A stretch of 64,000 nt of DNA, taken from contig JANUWI010000011.1 of NCBI GenBank assembly GCA_025504975.1, positions 1,240,001-1,304,000 of the forward strand. The letters run 5' to 3'. A program made the translations under genes and the position numbers. The notes below the pieces were generated by a model. That model saw nothing but the letters and a program-made list of their open reading frames with translations. It was not told where the DNA came from and ran no database searches. This stretch comes from Plenodomus lindquistii. Taxonomy: Eukaryota; Ascomycota; Dothideomycetes; Pleosporales; Leptosphaeriaceae. Positions 1-12,500 of the stretch are shown piece after piece (the first letter of the stretch is position 1; every line of letters begins with the position of its first letter).

Positions 1-226
1 TTCTAATCCATCATGGCCGAGATCTTGAGCGGGACCGAAAATAATTCTTGCATCTGGGGCTGCATGGCGTTCGAAGAAAGCCATTCATTAGTTATGTTCG
101 TGCGATTTGGTGGCTTGGAATTGGAGGCACCTGCAGGACATCAAAGACAAAGATCGATCAGGCGCTGCGTACTGTGGTCCCGCATGTACAACAGGCGGAT
201 ACCCGGGTTTCGTATCCACGCGATCT
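1..226. other. Left flank of the transposon block, normal base composition
   Basis: This stretch has ordinary GC content and normal CpA/TpG use, unlike what follows. It is the left half of the site into which the large transposon block was inserted; the right half resumes at 47364. If the block and one copy of the 14-bp duplication are removed, two plus-strand frames stay open across the join (codons of positions 48 and 107 continue to about 47571 and 47450). I do not recognise a protein in either frame, so this may be a broken exon or simply upstream DNA of the GH92 gene. The short frames here are not called as genes. Confidence 0.6.
213..226 (+). repeat. 14-bp target site duplication, left copy
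   Basis: The word TATCCACGCGATCT occurs here and again at 47350-47363, exactly at the two edges of the AT-rich block. A perfect 14-bp direct repeat of this length, next to a tetranucleotide tail at the right edge, fits target-primed insertion of a LINE rather than an LTR or cut-and-paste element. Confidence 0.85.
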
Positions 227-1308
227 AACTACAAAACACCAATATTAAAGCGAAATAAATTTTTAGAAGCAATAACACAACTACATTATAATAAATTACT
301 TTTAGTAGTATAAAATTTTTAGCGTAGTCTATATTTTTATTTAATACTTTTTTTATATATTATTTTATATAACTATAGCTAAAATAGCGTATAATAAATT
401 TTTTTAGTTTAAAATATAAATAGTAAATAATATACTACTAGAATTTAGTACTATATTACTATAATAGTTTAATAAAATTATTTCTACTATAATAGAAAAA
501 AAAAAGATCTATTTAGCTATTTTTTTTTAAAAATATATATAAAAAATAAAAGTTTTTATTACTTTATTAAAAAAAAACTACTATTTATAATAAAAAAAAA
601 TAGGCTATAATATTTTTAGGCTAATAAACTATAATATAGTAAATTTTTAATTAAGTTAATAATAGTATTTTTAATATATTAGTAGTAATAGTAGTAAACT
701 TTTATTTTAACTATATAATACTATTAATATAAACTAGTATAAAAGCTATAGAATAATTTATAAAAATATACTTCTCTAGTTTAGTAGTTTAAATTCTAAA
801 TATAAATATTAAAGCTAGCTTTAATTATACTTTAAATTTATAGTTATTAAAAAATTTATAATAAGCTTTTATACGTATACTATATTTATTTATAAATTTT
901 CTAGTTACTATTAAAAAACTATTTAGTAAAAATATCTAGTTTACTTTTAATAATAAAAAATAAATAAATAAAGTAAAAAATATTAATAAATAATAGCTAG
1001 AATACTTTAAAAAAAGCTATAGTATATAAAAAGTAATTTCTAGTTTTTATATATAAACTTCTAATAAAAATAATTCTAATACTTTTTAATTATAGTATTA
1101 ACTTTAAAAAATAAGCTACTTTAGTAGTAGTAGCTAACTATATTTAAATACTATAATAGAAAAAAAAATAAATTATAATAGTAAACTAGCTTATACTATA
1201 CGCCTAAATAAAAAATATATATTAATAATATTTATTTTTTAAAATAGTAAAATAGCTAACTACTTTATTAAAAAAAAAGTTATTTAGTAATCTAAACTAA
1301 AGCCTATT

Positions 1309-1437
1309 AAACTATATAACTATAATTATAGATTTAAATAGTATTATAACTACTAGATCTATAGATATATTAGCTATTTTTATATTTTACTAATTTAATA
1401 TAAAAAATATACTAGTAGTTATTTAAAAACAAATATT
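1309..1437 (+). pseudogene. LINE ORF1 (Gag-like) zinc-knuckle remnant
   Basis: The plus frame reads NYQIYRYISYFYI and continues to YKKYTSSYLKTNI. In RIP-mutated DNA Tyr is often a former Cys (TGY to TAY) or His (CAY to TAY). With this in mind the spacing matches the repeated CCHC knuckles at the end of LINE ORF1 proteins (CYNC...GHI...C then C..C...H...C), which bind RNA in the retrotransposition particle. The frame is interrupted by TAA and TAG codons and cannot be expressed. Confidence 0.6.
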
Positions 1438-2410
1438 AAATTATTTAGTTTAGATATCTAATTTATAATTAAAAAGGCTACTAGGCTAGTATACTACTAT
1501 ATAAAAAATATTAAAAAGAATAAATATACTTTATTAAAATAAAAGTATAAAAAACTATTAAATATCTGTTAAAATATAAATAGTAGCCTAAAAAAAAAAA
1601 TTAAAAAATTAAAAATATAAACACTTTTTTAAAATTAAAAATAGTAGTAAAATTCTATTACTTTACTACTAATATTACCTAGTATAGTAGCTACTATTAC
1701 TCTACTAGTCTAATAAAAAAATACCTAGAATAAAAACCTAGTATAGATAAAAATATTAGTATAAATTATATAATAAATAATAGCTATAGTTACTACTATA
1801 TAAATAGAATAAAACTACATTAACTAGAAACTAGAGTAGGTTTTTATAAATAAAATTTAAAAAATAAAATACTAAATTAACTATATACTAGCTAAAATTA
1901 AAGTATAAAATTTACTAAAAAAAATAAAACTAAATAGTAACTCTAGCTAAAGTAGTAGCTAGACTAGTAGTAGCCTAGTATTATAAAAAAAACTAGAAAA
2001 AAATATTATTAGAGAAAATCTAGTTAAAAAATAATAATTAAATAGTATTTTATTAATAATTAGTATAAAAATAATTAGAAAAACTTTATAAAGTAGCTTT
2101 TTGTATAAAATTTTAAAAAATATATAAAGTAGTTTTAAAATAGACTTTTAATTTATAATTTTTAGACTACTACTATAAATACTAGTACTACTTCTACTAG
2201 CTTTATAAATTTAAAAGTAAACTTTTAAACTAGAAATTAAAAAAATAGCTTTAATTTTAATAGCTTTTTATAAAAAAAGTATAGTAAAGCGTATACTTTT
2301 ATTAAAAGCTACTAAAATAAATAAATAAAAAAGGTTTATATACTAGACTAATTATATAAAAGCGCTAGTTATAAAAAATAGTTCTTTAAAAATAAAAATA
2401 AAATTATAAA

Positions 2411-2415
2411 GATAG
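2411..2415 (+). repeat. Target site duplication GATAG (left) of copia element C1
   Basis: GATAG directly before the left LTR is repeated at 10560-10564 directly after the right LTR. A 5-bp duplication is the usual size for Ty1/copia integration. Confidence 0.85.
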
Positions 2416-2604
2416 TGTTATAGAGAGTAGATTTAAAAGCAATTAGAAAATAGATTACTATATAGAAAATACTTAAAAAAGCGTACTATTTATAGCTAAA
2501 ATTTTAGTAAAAGTATATTCTACTCTATTTATATAGATGCTCTATAGAGCTTACTATATATAACTATACTCTAAATATAGACTTAGTATATATACTCTAT
2601 AACA
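2416..2604 (-). repeat. 3' LTR of C1
   Basis: 189 bp, starting TGTTATAGAG and ending CTCTATAACA on the plus strand, so the TG...CA ends survive here. It pairs with 10371-10559. The adjoining internal sequence reads purine-rich on the minus strand (TAGATAGAGAGTG), as expected for a polypurine tract. Confidence 0.85.
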
Positions 2605-2939
2605 CACTCTCTATCTAGGCTAAATAGTTAATTAAAGGTTACGCTAGTAATATTATATAGAAACTTTTATAGTACTAAGCTAATTTTAGTACGTAAGTAC
2701 GCGTACTATAATAATAATAAAACTCTATAGAGTTTTACTATTCTATTCTATATATTTATTTCTAACTATTCTAAGTTATATATCTATAGCTATACTACTT
2801 TCTACTAATTACCTATATAGCACGTATAAGTGCTTCTATAATTTTAGTAATTAACTTACTAACATGCGCGTTAGTTACGCTTTTTCTATAAAAGAAAAAA
2901 GAAAAAGCGCGTTTTTAAACGCTTTTACTATAATATTAT

Positions 2940-5150
2940 ACTTAAGTTAGCTAATAAAGTAAGCTTATTAAGTAAATTAGAGAGTAGTATCTCTATTTTT
3001 AATTCTAATAGTAAAGTTACTACTTTTACTTCTAATACTACTTCTATATCTCTATATATAAACTCTATTTCTACTATATTTACTTTTTAGCCTAGTAAAT
3101 ATATTTTTTTTTCTAATACTAGTAAGCTAGTTAATAAAATTAGTAAAGCTAAGCTTATTAAAGTAGAAATTATAAATATTCTAGATTCTAATAAACGCTT
3201 ATATTACTTTAATAGCTACTTTAATACTAATTAAAATTAAGCTCTACGCTTATATATAGCCCTATAATATTTTTAGACTACTACTCTAGCTTTTAGCGCA
3301 CGTAACTAAGCTTACTTTTTTATTTAGTAAAGTACTAATATCTAGCCTTTATCTAAGCCTTTTTTTATAAGTTTTAATCTAGTTAAGCTTTTTAAAAGCG
3401 TTACTTTTTATACTTCTTTTAAAAACTTACGTAAGTATTCTAGTAATAATAACTTTTTTAAACTTTCTAGTTTTTTTTTAAACTTTTTTTTTTCTATTAC
3501 GCTAGAGTAGAGTAAGGCTAAAAGTGCTTTTAATAGTTATCTAAAGGAATATAAATAGAAGTATTACTTTTATTCTAGTAAACGTAAAAACTAAACTTTT
3601 TAGTTTTATTAAAATAAGCGCTATATTAAATATGCTAAAAATAAGTATACTATCTAATACTATAAGCTTTACTAGGCTTGTTTTAAAAGCTTAGTTTCTA
3701 ATAAAAAAAATAGCCTATATTAGAACTTATCTACTTTTTAGTATAGGTATTATCTATATACTAATAGATATAGTTACTAGCTAATATAAATTTATAAAAG
3801 TAATACTTTTACTTATTTTTTCTAACTTTAATAGTTTTAATTACTTTAAACTAAGCGTTTATTATTAGTATTAGCTTTTCTAGAAGTATAGTAAAGAGCA
3901 CTCTAATATTATTACTTTATATAAAAAGCTTTAGATTAAAATAAAGCTCTATAACGCGAAGGTAGTAAAGCAGTGTTTTTTAGATAATAAAAAAAATAGT
4001 ACTTTTAAAAGCTTTCTAGTACTACCTACTTTCTATAATAATCTGCTAACTTTTTAAAATACTTTTACTATTTACTATATTAATACTTTTATTATTTTAT
4101 CTCCTCTAGCTGCGTATAGTTTTTTAGTTAATTTTTTTAAAGCTTCTATTTTTTTTTAAAGCTTTTTAGCGCTTTACGTAACTCTACTAAAGCTATTTAT
4201 AAAAAATATACTACTATATCTACTACTAATACTTCTATTACTATTCTTTTTATTTTTATCTAGACTATTTCTAACCTCTATATCTAAGTTAACTAGACTA
4301 AGCTCTAGTATTAAGTTTAAAAGTAGCTTTATTCTAAAAAAAAGCGTTGCTTCTAGAAGCTCTAGACTAAAAAGAATTAATATTTTTAAAAGTAGTAGAC
4401 TAAATATAATAATAAGCGTAATACTATTATTTATAGTAATATATAAGCTAGAAACGCTGCTTAGAAAGCTAGTTATACTTTTAAAAGCTTTATTTTTATA
4501 TCTATTTCTACTTTAGTTTTACTAGTCTAGCCTAGACTTAAAGCTTTTTAGCTCTCTAGTTATCTTCTAGCTTCTACTTTATATCTAATTTAGTATTTTT
4601 TAATTACTAATATATAACCTACTAATACTACTTTTACTTTTATTTCTAGTAGCCCTTTTAAAAAGTCTACCTTTACTTTTAAAAGTAAAGCTTCTAGTTT
4701 AACTAAATAGCCTAGTTAGAGCAAGCTTAAATTTACTTCTAGTTTAAATTTAGATTTCTCTAAGCCTAGTAATATTTAGAGTAAAAAGGTTAATAATAAT
4801 TATTTTTATACTACTTATCTAAGCGTTCTGTCTACTAATACTACTTTTTTTTATACTATTTCTTTAAGCTCTAGCTTTTTTTCTAATAATAGAAAAAGTA
4901 AGCTTATTAAAAAAGCTTTTAAAAATACTTTTTATATACTTTATAAAAATAAAAAACATAAAAAAGTATATAAGCTTAAAAAAAAGGCTAAGTAGAAAGT
5001 AGAGAGTAATTTTTATAAATAGAAAAGTTATTAGCTGTCTACTCCTTAGAGCTTATTTAGTTTAGATAGTAGTAAAAAGTTAAAAGATTCTAGTTTAATA
5101 TATTCTACTAGTAGAGAGTATACTCTAGCGTTTTTTTAAAAGCTAGATAG
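2940..5150 (+). pseudogene. Coding-like frame antisense to C1 pol, unidentified
   Basis: The plus frame starting at 3001 stays coding-like for most of about 2.2 kb: its only stops are TAA or TAG, which RIP makes from CAA, CAG or TGG, and codons such as AAT, TCT and ACT follow a clear three-base rhythm. The same frame is in use near 4633. The deduced protein is rich in Ser, Thr, Asn and Lys, with a cluster of Tyr/Cys positions near 3600-3690 (NKRYIKYAKNKYTIQYYKLY) that may have been a metal-binding Cys cluster, and a basic C-terminal part near 4900-5000. It runs opposite to the reverse transcriptase of the same element. I do not recognise the family; it may be an accessory ORF of the element or a captured or nested gene. 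Confidence 0.5.
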
Positions 5151-5899
5151 TTTTTTCTACCTATAAAGGTTTCTGCGCTGTAGTGCTATTAATTAATAAA
5201 ATAATTTTAGTTAACCTTTTTTTTTATACTTATAATATATACTCTAGTACTTTTTAAATTAAAGTGCTTTTTAAATTATTTATATTACTATTTTATTAGG
5301 TTTTTTATAAGCCTATCTGCTAGTATATTTGCTATTTCTATATATATAATCTAGAAAGATTCTTTTAAATACTTCTATTTTAGCTATATATTCTAGATAT
5401 TAATATAGCGTAATTTAGTAGTAATTTTTTTATTACTCTCTACTACTAAGTAGATAGTTTACTAACTGTTATAAAAAATTTACTAGTATACTTCTAAATC
5501 TAGAAGCAGCTTTTTAAAAAATTGCTTAAGTATTATTACTTTTTTATTTACTTATTCTAATACTAGAAGCTTTACTTCTATTATAGATGTTATTACTATT
5601 ATTTACTTTATAGCTTTCTATATTATTAGACTGCTAAAAAGCAAAATAATATAACTAAATAAAAAGCGTTAAATTTCTAGATTATCTATAAAAAAAGTAT
5701 TACTATATATTATAAGCTCTCTATTTATATATCTACTATACTATATAGCTATATATTTTGTCTAGTATAGATAGGTAATAACTTGCTCTACTGCCTCTAA
5801 ATACTTTTTAAAAAGGTTAGTAAAAAAATAAAAGAGCTTTAATACTATAAAGGCTATATTAGATTAGAGTATTATAGCTATATAGAGGATTAATTCTAT

Positions 5900-6350
5900 A
5901 CACTTCTAGTAGTCTTTAATCTATTTTTTTAAAGCTTCTATTATTAACTTTATAAGCTTTTTATTTAGAAGTAGAGTATAGAGGAAAGCTCTAGAGCTTA
6001 TAAAATTAAACTTTTTAGTTATTTTATTAATATACTTATTATAGACAAGCGTTATTATTTAATTACTCTAGTTCTAGATTATTTTTATTTTAAAAAACTA
6101 CTTTACTTTTTTTTTATTTTTAATTATATAAGCTTATTTAATTACTTCTATAAAAACTTTATATTTAGCTAAATACTTTTTATAGAATATTATTAGAATA
6201 TTATTAATATAGAAGATTAATATAATTTTTTAATCTTTACTATAAAATAGATATAGTTTTTTTTTTAAAAACTATAGTTTTACTTTATAGAGCGTTACTA
6301 AAAAGTTTTTATACTAGAGTAGAGAGGAGTTTTTTAATCTATATAATACT
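5900..6350 (-). pseudogene. C1 copia reverse transcriptase remnant
   Basis: On the minus strand the frame reads ILIFYINNILII around 6200-6211, which is the copia YVDD box with both Asp codons turned to Asn (GAT to AAT by RIP). Downstream follows a stretch matching the copia block that normally reads near 'KDLGEVKWFLGI' (here KNKKKVKQFFKIKII). This fixes the family and the orientation. Catalytic residues are lost and TAA/TAG stops are frequent. Confidence 0.8.
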
Positions 6351-9300
6351 TTTCTAAGTATTACGCACTTTCTATTCTATTTAAAGCTATTAGAGAGCTT
6401 GTAGTAGATAGCTAGGTGTCCTGCTTTTATAGTATTAAAAAAAGCTTTTATAATATTAAACTACTAGATTTCTAGATTAAACTCTGCTACTATTACTATA
6501 GTAAACCTAAATAATTAAACTATAAATATAGAAGCGTATATTAACTAGAGCGTATTTACTATTTAGAGATTTTTTTATACTATAATATAAGCTTTACACT
6601 TAATAAAGTAGCTATTCTAGTCTACTTTATATATAAAGACCTATTTAAAAAAAAGCAGTTATTTTTTTACTTCTATTTAATTAATTACTTTCTAGGTTTT
6701 TACTATAAAAAGCGTGTTAATTTCTTTAACTATAGCTTATCTAAAAAGCTCTCTATATAGATAGTTAAAAAGATCTTTTTATTTTTCTAGTATTTTAGAG
6801 AGAGAGTTCTAATAGACTTTCCTTTCTAGTAGTAAATGTAGTAGAGTTTTTTCTACTTATAAAACAGCCGCAATTACTGCGTGTACTATAACTATTTTTT
6901 TACTTTAAATATATTTTTTAAAAAGTATTTTATTATAAATAATATTTTATTCTATATTATAGAGTCTAGAGTGTACCTATAATAAGCTTCTATTATTTCT
7001 ATTCTTTTTAGATTTCTATAATTTCTAACTTTAGAGCCTTTTTTAAATTAGTAAAAGTTTTTTTTTACGCTACTTTTTAGGTTTATACGTTTAGAAATTT
7101 TCTACTACTTTATTCTAAGCTATAAATAATATATTTTAGAGCTAGATAGTAGACTAAATAATTTATGCTTCTAGCGCTTTTTTTTATAGAGTTACTAGTA
7201 ATTTAGTTTATAAGCTTTTATCTCTAGAGTTTTACTAATTCTAGAAGCTGCGTAACTAATCTAGACTAGGCTATTCTAATTTTAATATTTTCTAGTATAC
7301 TTTAGACTTAGGCGTAAGCTCTAGAGTTCTAAAACCTAGTATAAAGTTTTACTTTTTATAGTTTTTCTAGAGTTAGCTAGCTAAGCTAACTCTGTATAAA
7401 AGAGCTAATTCTAATTCTATAGTAGTTAGTAGCTAGCCTCTAACTAACTCTATATTTCTAGAATTCTTACTTTCTAGCTTTAGAGTAGGCTAGAAAAGCT
7501 CTATTTTATTTTTTACCTTCTATCTATACATAGTATTCTAGAGTTAATTATATATATTATTAAATACTTTACCTGTATTATAGATTTTATTTTTATAAAA
7601 AAGTTTAATAAGCTATTTTACCTACTTTTTTAAAGCGTGCTTGTCTAAGTCTTTATAGAAAAATATTTTATTAAAAGTAATATTATAAATTATTATTACT
7701 TTATTTAGAGTAGATATCTATATTTTATAGATATTAGATACTCTGTATTCTACTAGATACCTAATATATCTTTTTAAGCTAATTTTAAAGCTTTTTATCT
7801 AGTAATTTACTTTATAATCTCTATTTAGTAGGTATATTTAATATCTATACGCGTATACACTACTCTAATTTAGGTATAGATTAGTAGTAGTATTATATAC
7901 TTTTTCTAGTTTATACTAGTAAAAATACTAGTAAAACTAAAGTTTTAATTTTTTATTTAAAGAGCGTAGGTTATAAGTATATAATAGGTTTATATTATAC
8001 AGCTAGGCTACTATATTAAGTACTTTAAAGTAGATTTTATTTAGAAAGTTTACTTTTTTTTTTATTTTAATCTTTTTAGTAATAATTTTTTACTCTGTTT
8101 TTTCTATACCTCTATTTAGCTAGTAAGTATAAAAAAGAGCTATAATAATTTCTATTCTATACTTTTTTATCTAGCTTTTAAACTACAATACTTTTTACTA
8201 GACTCTAGTAGTAGTATTATTATTTTAAACAAGCTTTACTATTTTTAGTTTATATTAAGCTTTAAAAAACTCTATAAAGTTTTTAAATATTTTTATAATC
8301 TCTAGCAGCATTTTAGTTTAAAAGTAGTAGATATAGATTTTACTACTATAGTTATTTTTTAGAAGTATTATCTAACGCTTTTTAGAGCGTTTAATTAGTA
8401 TATTAAATAGATTTTATAATACACAGAAATATAGGCGTAGAGATCTTTTTTTTAGTTACTAAAATATAATCTACTAAGTATATACTATTAAGTAGTATTT
8501 ATACTATTTTTTTACTATACTTTTTATCTACACATTTTAAACGTTCTAGACTAGTATTTAAAAAGCTTCTAGCTTTAGATAGCCTATTTAGGCATGCTAA
8601 AGCTCTTTAGTATTAGCTTATAAATAAATTTTCTAGAAGCGTAGTTTTTCTTTTACTTTATTTATAGCTATTATAATTAGGTAAAAAGTAGTAACTAGTT
8701 TATATTTAATAAAAGTAAAGTTATACTTTTAAATAAGCTCTATAATAACTAAGCTTTAATTTATAGTTTTTATTTATAGAGTACTGTTATATCTAATGTA
8801 CTATACACCTATTTTAGTTAAAAGTACTTTTAAAATTATATTAATATAAAAACTATCTACTACTATAATACTATAGAGCGTAAAATCTTCTATATACTCT
8901 TCTCTAGGTCTATTTAGAGTATTTTTAAAAATTTAGGTACTTTTACTTTTAATAGAGAAAGCTTATATTTCTACTTCTACTATTTTAAAAGTAATGCTCC
9001 TTTTAAAAGATTCTAGAATTAGTTTATTTATAGAGTTTACTAGGTGTAGCGCTGCTCTACTATTAAAAATTATACTCTTTAAAAGTAGGTAGGCGTTAAA
9101 ATCTATTATAAAGTAAACTTTATTAGGTTTATATTTAAATAAGTATAGGTCTATTAAAAAAGCTACTATATTTTCTAGAAAAGTAACTAATTTAAAAGCT
9201 TTTATAACTTTTTAACTACTTAAGTTTAAGCTTTTTAACTTTTTTTAACATTTTTTAGCTAGAGCTAATTTTAGACTACTATTCTTTAGCTTATTTAAAA

Positions 9301-10356
9301 GCTTAAAAATTTTAGATTTAGTAGTATTACTTATTATAAAAGGTTTACTAGTAAAAGTAGACTAGAGCTTTTAGTAGTTAGTTACTAGCTATTTATAAAC
9401 TTTTCTATAAAAATACTACTTTTTATTAGAGCTTTCTATAGTATTTTTTTTAGTAGTTTTATTTTTTAGCGCGCTAAGTATTATAAAAACCTCTAGACTA
9501 CTACTAGAGCTTCTCTAAACTGCGCTTTTTTATAGTAGAGCTAAAAATATTTAAGCTATTTTATCTAGAGTAAGCTGTGCTTATCCTATAACTAAGCGTT
9601 TAATAATTAATTAGTATATAATTTAAGCCTATATTAAAGCAATTTTATAGAATAAAGTTTTAAAAAAATTCTAAATTATAAGCTACTTTTTAATTTTAGT
9701 AATACTATATATTTATACTTTTATATATAGATTATACTAGTTTTAAAACTAGTTATAGAGATTTATTTTTCTCTAGTAGGCTTTATTAAAGTATACTCTA
9801 TACTAGAAGTGTATAATATTTATTATTATATAATTAGTAAAAGTAAAATTCTACTTTAATAATTTTATAAATAACTAGAGTATTAATTTTTTTTATTTAA
9901 TAAGTATTATTATTACTAGCGCTATAAGCTCTAGATTAACTATTTATTATACCTAGTTCTATATATATTATATATAAGCAGCTTTAGCGCTCTAGTTACT
10001 AAGCTTAATCTAGTAGTTCTAAACCTAGCTTTTATAAAGTTTTATAGTAATTATAGTATTATTTATAGATATTAGTTTTTATAGCTAGAAGCTAATAATA
10101 TTTAGAGTATTAATAGTACTATCTAGGTTAATTTTTTTCTAGAGAGCTTTACTTATTACGTAGAACTAGAGCTAGATATACTAGGCTAGCTATTACTCTT
10201 TTATAGTAAGCGTATATTTCTTTTTAGAGATTATAAATAATTTAGCTATAAAGCTTGTAAAAGTAACACTAGATAGATAAATTAGTTTTTTCTAAATTGC
10301 TTTTTTTTAAGCTTTTTTAAACGTATAGAAAGAAATGTTCCTAGAAGTATAAAAAA

Positions 10357-10370
10357 GCTAGGCTTATAAC
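10357..10370 (-). promoter_or_regulatory. Primer binding site of C1, matches initiator tRNA-Met anticodon arm
   Basis: Read on the minus strand right after the 5' LTR, the sequence is GTTATAAGCCTAGC. Undoing two RIP transitions gives GTTATGAGCCCAGC, the complement of the anticodon stem-loop of initiator tRNA-Met (GGGCUCAUAAC). Drosophila copia and yeast Ty5 prime with such an internal tRNA fragment, so this supports a copia element primed by a half-tRNA. Confidence 0.7.
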
Positions 10371-10559
10371 TATTATAGAGAGTAGATTTAGAAGTAATTA
10401 GAAAATAGATTACTATATAGAAAATACTTAAAAGAGCGTACTATTTATAGCTAAAATTTTAGTAAAAGTATATTCTACTCTACTTGTATAGATGCTCTAT
10501 AGAGCTTACTATATATAACTATGCTCTAAGTGTAAGCTTAGTACATACACTCTATAATA
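10371..10559 (-). repeat. 5' LTR of C1
   Basis: 189 bp, same length as its partner at 2416-2604. Ends have changed from TG...CA to TA...TA by RIP. It keeps a few CA/TG pairs (for example GTACATACAC near 10541), and differs from the other LTR mainly by transitions. Confidence 0.85.
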
Positions 10560-10564
10560 GATAG
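10560..10564 (+). repeat. Target site duplication GATAG (right) of C1
   Basis: Second copy of the 5-bp duplication that flanks C1; LINE sequence resumes immediately after it. Confidence 0.85.
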
Positions 10565-11210
10565 TAGTACTAGCTAGTAGCTAATATAAATCTAAAATAT
10601 TAAACAAGTTAGAACTATTAATCTAAAGTTTTAAAACTATATTTATTATAAGCTCTAGTATAACTACTATAGATAATAATTTAAATAGTAATTTTTTAAA
10701 ATAACTTTTATTTCTATATTTATACTACTATCTAGAAATAAATAGATATAACTATAAAAATAAAATAGACTTACTAGAAATTAAAAATAGTCTAGTAAGT
10801 ATTATCTATAATATTACTAAATAAAAAAAAGTAATAGTTAATTTCTTTTATAATTTAGAATTTATAAAGTTAGACTTTATATTTATATAAAAACTATAGT
10901 ATAACTAGCTTTAAAAAAATATAATATACTATTTTAATAAAGCTAACTAGTATATATTTATATTTAAAAAACACCTAAATTTAAAAAATTTTATTAAAAT
11001 TAAAAAAAGTATAGGTAGTCTATTTTATTAATAAAAAATTTAATCTAAAATATTTTTATTTTTACTAGATAGACTGTATTAATATAGCTAGCGTTAAATT
11101 TTTAATAAAAATAGTTAATAATAAAAAGTTATAGATTTATTTTATAAATATTTATAATAAATCTAAATAGTAAATAAAAGCTTACTAGGTAAATACTATA
11201 GATAGAATAG
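10565..11210 (+). mobile_element. LINE piece 2: part of the ORF2 endonuclease region
   Basis: Between C1 and G1 the plus strand carries a frame with stretches like KKVIVNFFYNLEFIKLDFIFIQKLQ, best compared with the N-terminal part of Tad-type LINE endonucleases (a run such as 'LDILAIQEPW'). The match is loose because RIP has altered most Gln, Trp and His codons. Its position between ORF1 and the reverse transcriptase fits the LINE order. Confidence 0.5.
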
Positions 11211-11215
11211 AAAGT
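11211..11215 (+). repeat. Target site duplication AAAGT (left) of gypsy element G1
   Basis: AAAGT before the left LTR is repeated exactly at 27279-27283 after the right LTR, 16 kb away. Confidence 0.85.
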
Positions 11216-11391
11216 TAAAGTAGGTAGATTTTAAAAGGTAAATACTAAGTAAATTAAAATAAATTAACTACTTTATAGTTCTATATAGAAGAAAGGAATT
11301 TTATAAAAGTTTATATAGAATACTATAGTTACTTTTAGTATAGCTTTAAAGCTTTACTACTAAAGCTCTAGACTAGGCTCTACCTATTATA
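11216..11391 (-). repeat. 3' LTR of G1
   Basis: 176 bp. On the minus strand it begins TATAATAGGTAGAGCCTAG (TG changed to TA) and ends in a run reading AATCTACCTACTTTA. It matches the LTRs at 27103, 36955 and 44989. Confidence 0.85.
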
Positions 11392-11639
11392 TTACTTTTT
11401 TTTTATTTAAGTATTTACTTTATAATCTCTAGGTAAAAAGTATATAATAGTATATAATTATATAACTTTTTCTATTTTCTATTATATAAAAGCTAATTTT
11501 TTATTTTTATAATTTTTTTTTTTACTATTATACTTTTTTCTATTACTTTTACTATATTTAGGTTTTTTAATACTTTTATTTATAAAAATAAAGCTTTAAC
11601 TACTTTTACTAGTAATAAAAACTTTTCTAGTAATTTTTT

Positions 11640-12500
11640 TTTAGTAGATAGCTTTATTTTATTTACTATACTATAGCGTAACTTTAATACTAACTATTAC
11701 TATATTAAATACTTTAAAAAGCTCTATTTATACTACTATACCTCTACTAGTTTTTATATCTACTTTTATAATAACTACTACTTTTTAAATATTTACTATA
11801 AACTAGTAAGTTTTTTTTTATTTTTTATTTTTAAATTCTAGCTAAACTTTATTTAGATCTTTACTAAAGTTTTTTAGTAGTATCTCTATATTATTAAATA
11901 CTTTAAAAACTTTAATTTTAGTATTTATAAGTATTTAGAGTAGAAAATTATAGCTATTTATATTTTAGCTAATATTTATATTTACTATTTTTTTTATAAA
12001 GCTATTTTTAAAACTTTAATTAAATTTCTAGTTAAATATAGCTAGCCTAGCTCTACTAGTAATATTTATAGCTATAAATTTAGTAAATTTTTTAATATAA
12101 ATTTATAACTAATTTTACTTTTTTTAACTTTTATTAATTTTTTCTAGCTATTTATTACTAGTGCTAGTTCTACTAAAGTTAACAATAACTTTTACTATAA
12201 AAATTTTCTAGTTTATAGTAGTTAGTTAGCTTTATATAGTAAAGCCTTTTCTAAAGCTTTTAGTAAATTTCTATATAAACTTTTTTTTTTTACTACGCTT
12301 TACTTTTTTTATAACTATAATAAAAACTTTTTTTTTATTATCTCTAGTTTTTTTTATAGTAAGTCTAAAACTACTATAACTATTTTTAAAGCTACTAACT
12401 AGTTTTTATTTATTAACTTTTTCTCTATCTATAAATTCTCTACTAAAAAGTTATTTAACTATAGTAAAGCTCGCTAAAAGCCTATACCTAAAAAAAATAA
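11640..12500 (+). pseudogene. Coding-like frame antisense to G1 pol, unidentified
   Basis: Between G1 pol and its 3' LTR the plus strand, opposite to pol, holds a frame with coding rhythm and only RIP-type stops. Near 11690-11780 it reads RNFNTNYYYIKYFKKLYLYYY and then more Tyr-rich sequence, where many Tyr may once have been Cys or His, so a Cys-rich cluster is possible. The equivalent part of G2 (about 43860-44980) is read on the minus strand, so this is a shared family trait. Function unknown. Confidence 0.45.

Larger units (their letters stand above)
227..2415 (+). mobile_element. LINE piece 1: 5' end, ORF1 and start of ORF2 (degenerate)
   Basis: First piece of the founding LINE. Bases 227 to about 300 still contain many CA dinucleotides, then RIP becomes complete. 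One plus frame from about 1240 to 1560 reads as a Gag-like ORF1 when TAA/TAG are taken as mutated CAA/CAG/TGG codons. The piece ends at the GATAG duplication of the inserted copia element (2411-2415). The remainder (about 1560-2415) should hold the end of ORF1 and the start of ORF2, but I could not place domains in it. Confidence 0.7.
2416..10559 (-). mobile_element. Ty1/copia retrotransposon C1, RIP-degraded, nested in the LINE
   Basis: An 8144-bp element bounded by 189-bp direct LTRs (2416-2604 and 10371-10559) and the 5-bp duplication GATAG. It lies on the minus strand. The primer binding site next to the high-coordinate LTR (10357-10370) and a reverse transcriptase frame at about 5.9-6.35 kb both read that way. 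The element is longer than most copia elements because about 2.3 kb of coding-like DNA of opposite orientation lies between pol and the 3' LTR (see 2940-5150). RIP has destroyed all frames. Confidence 0.88.
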
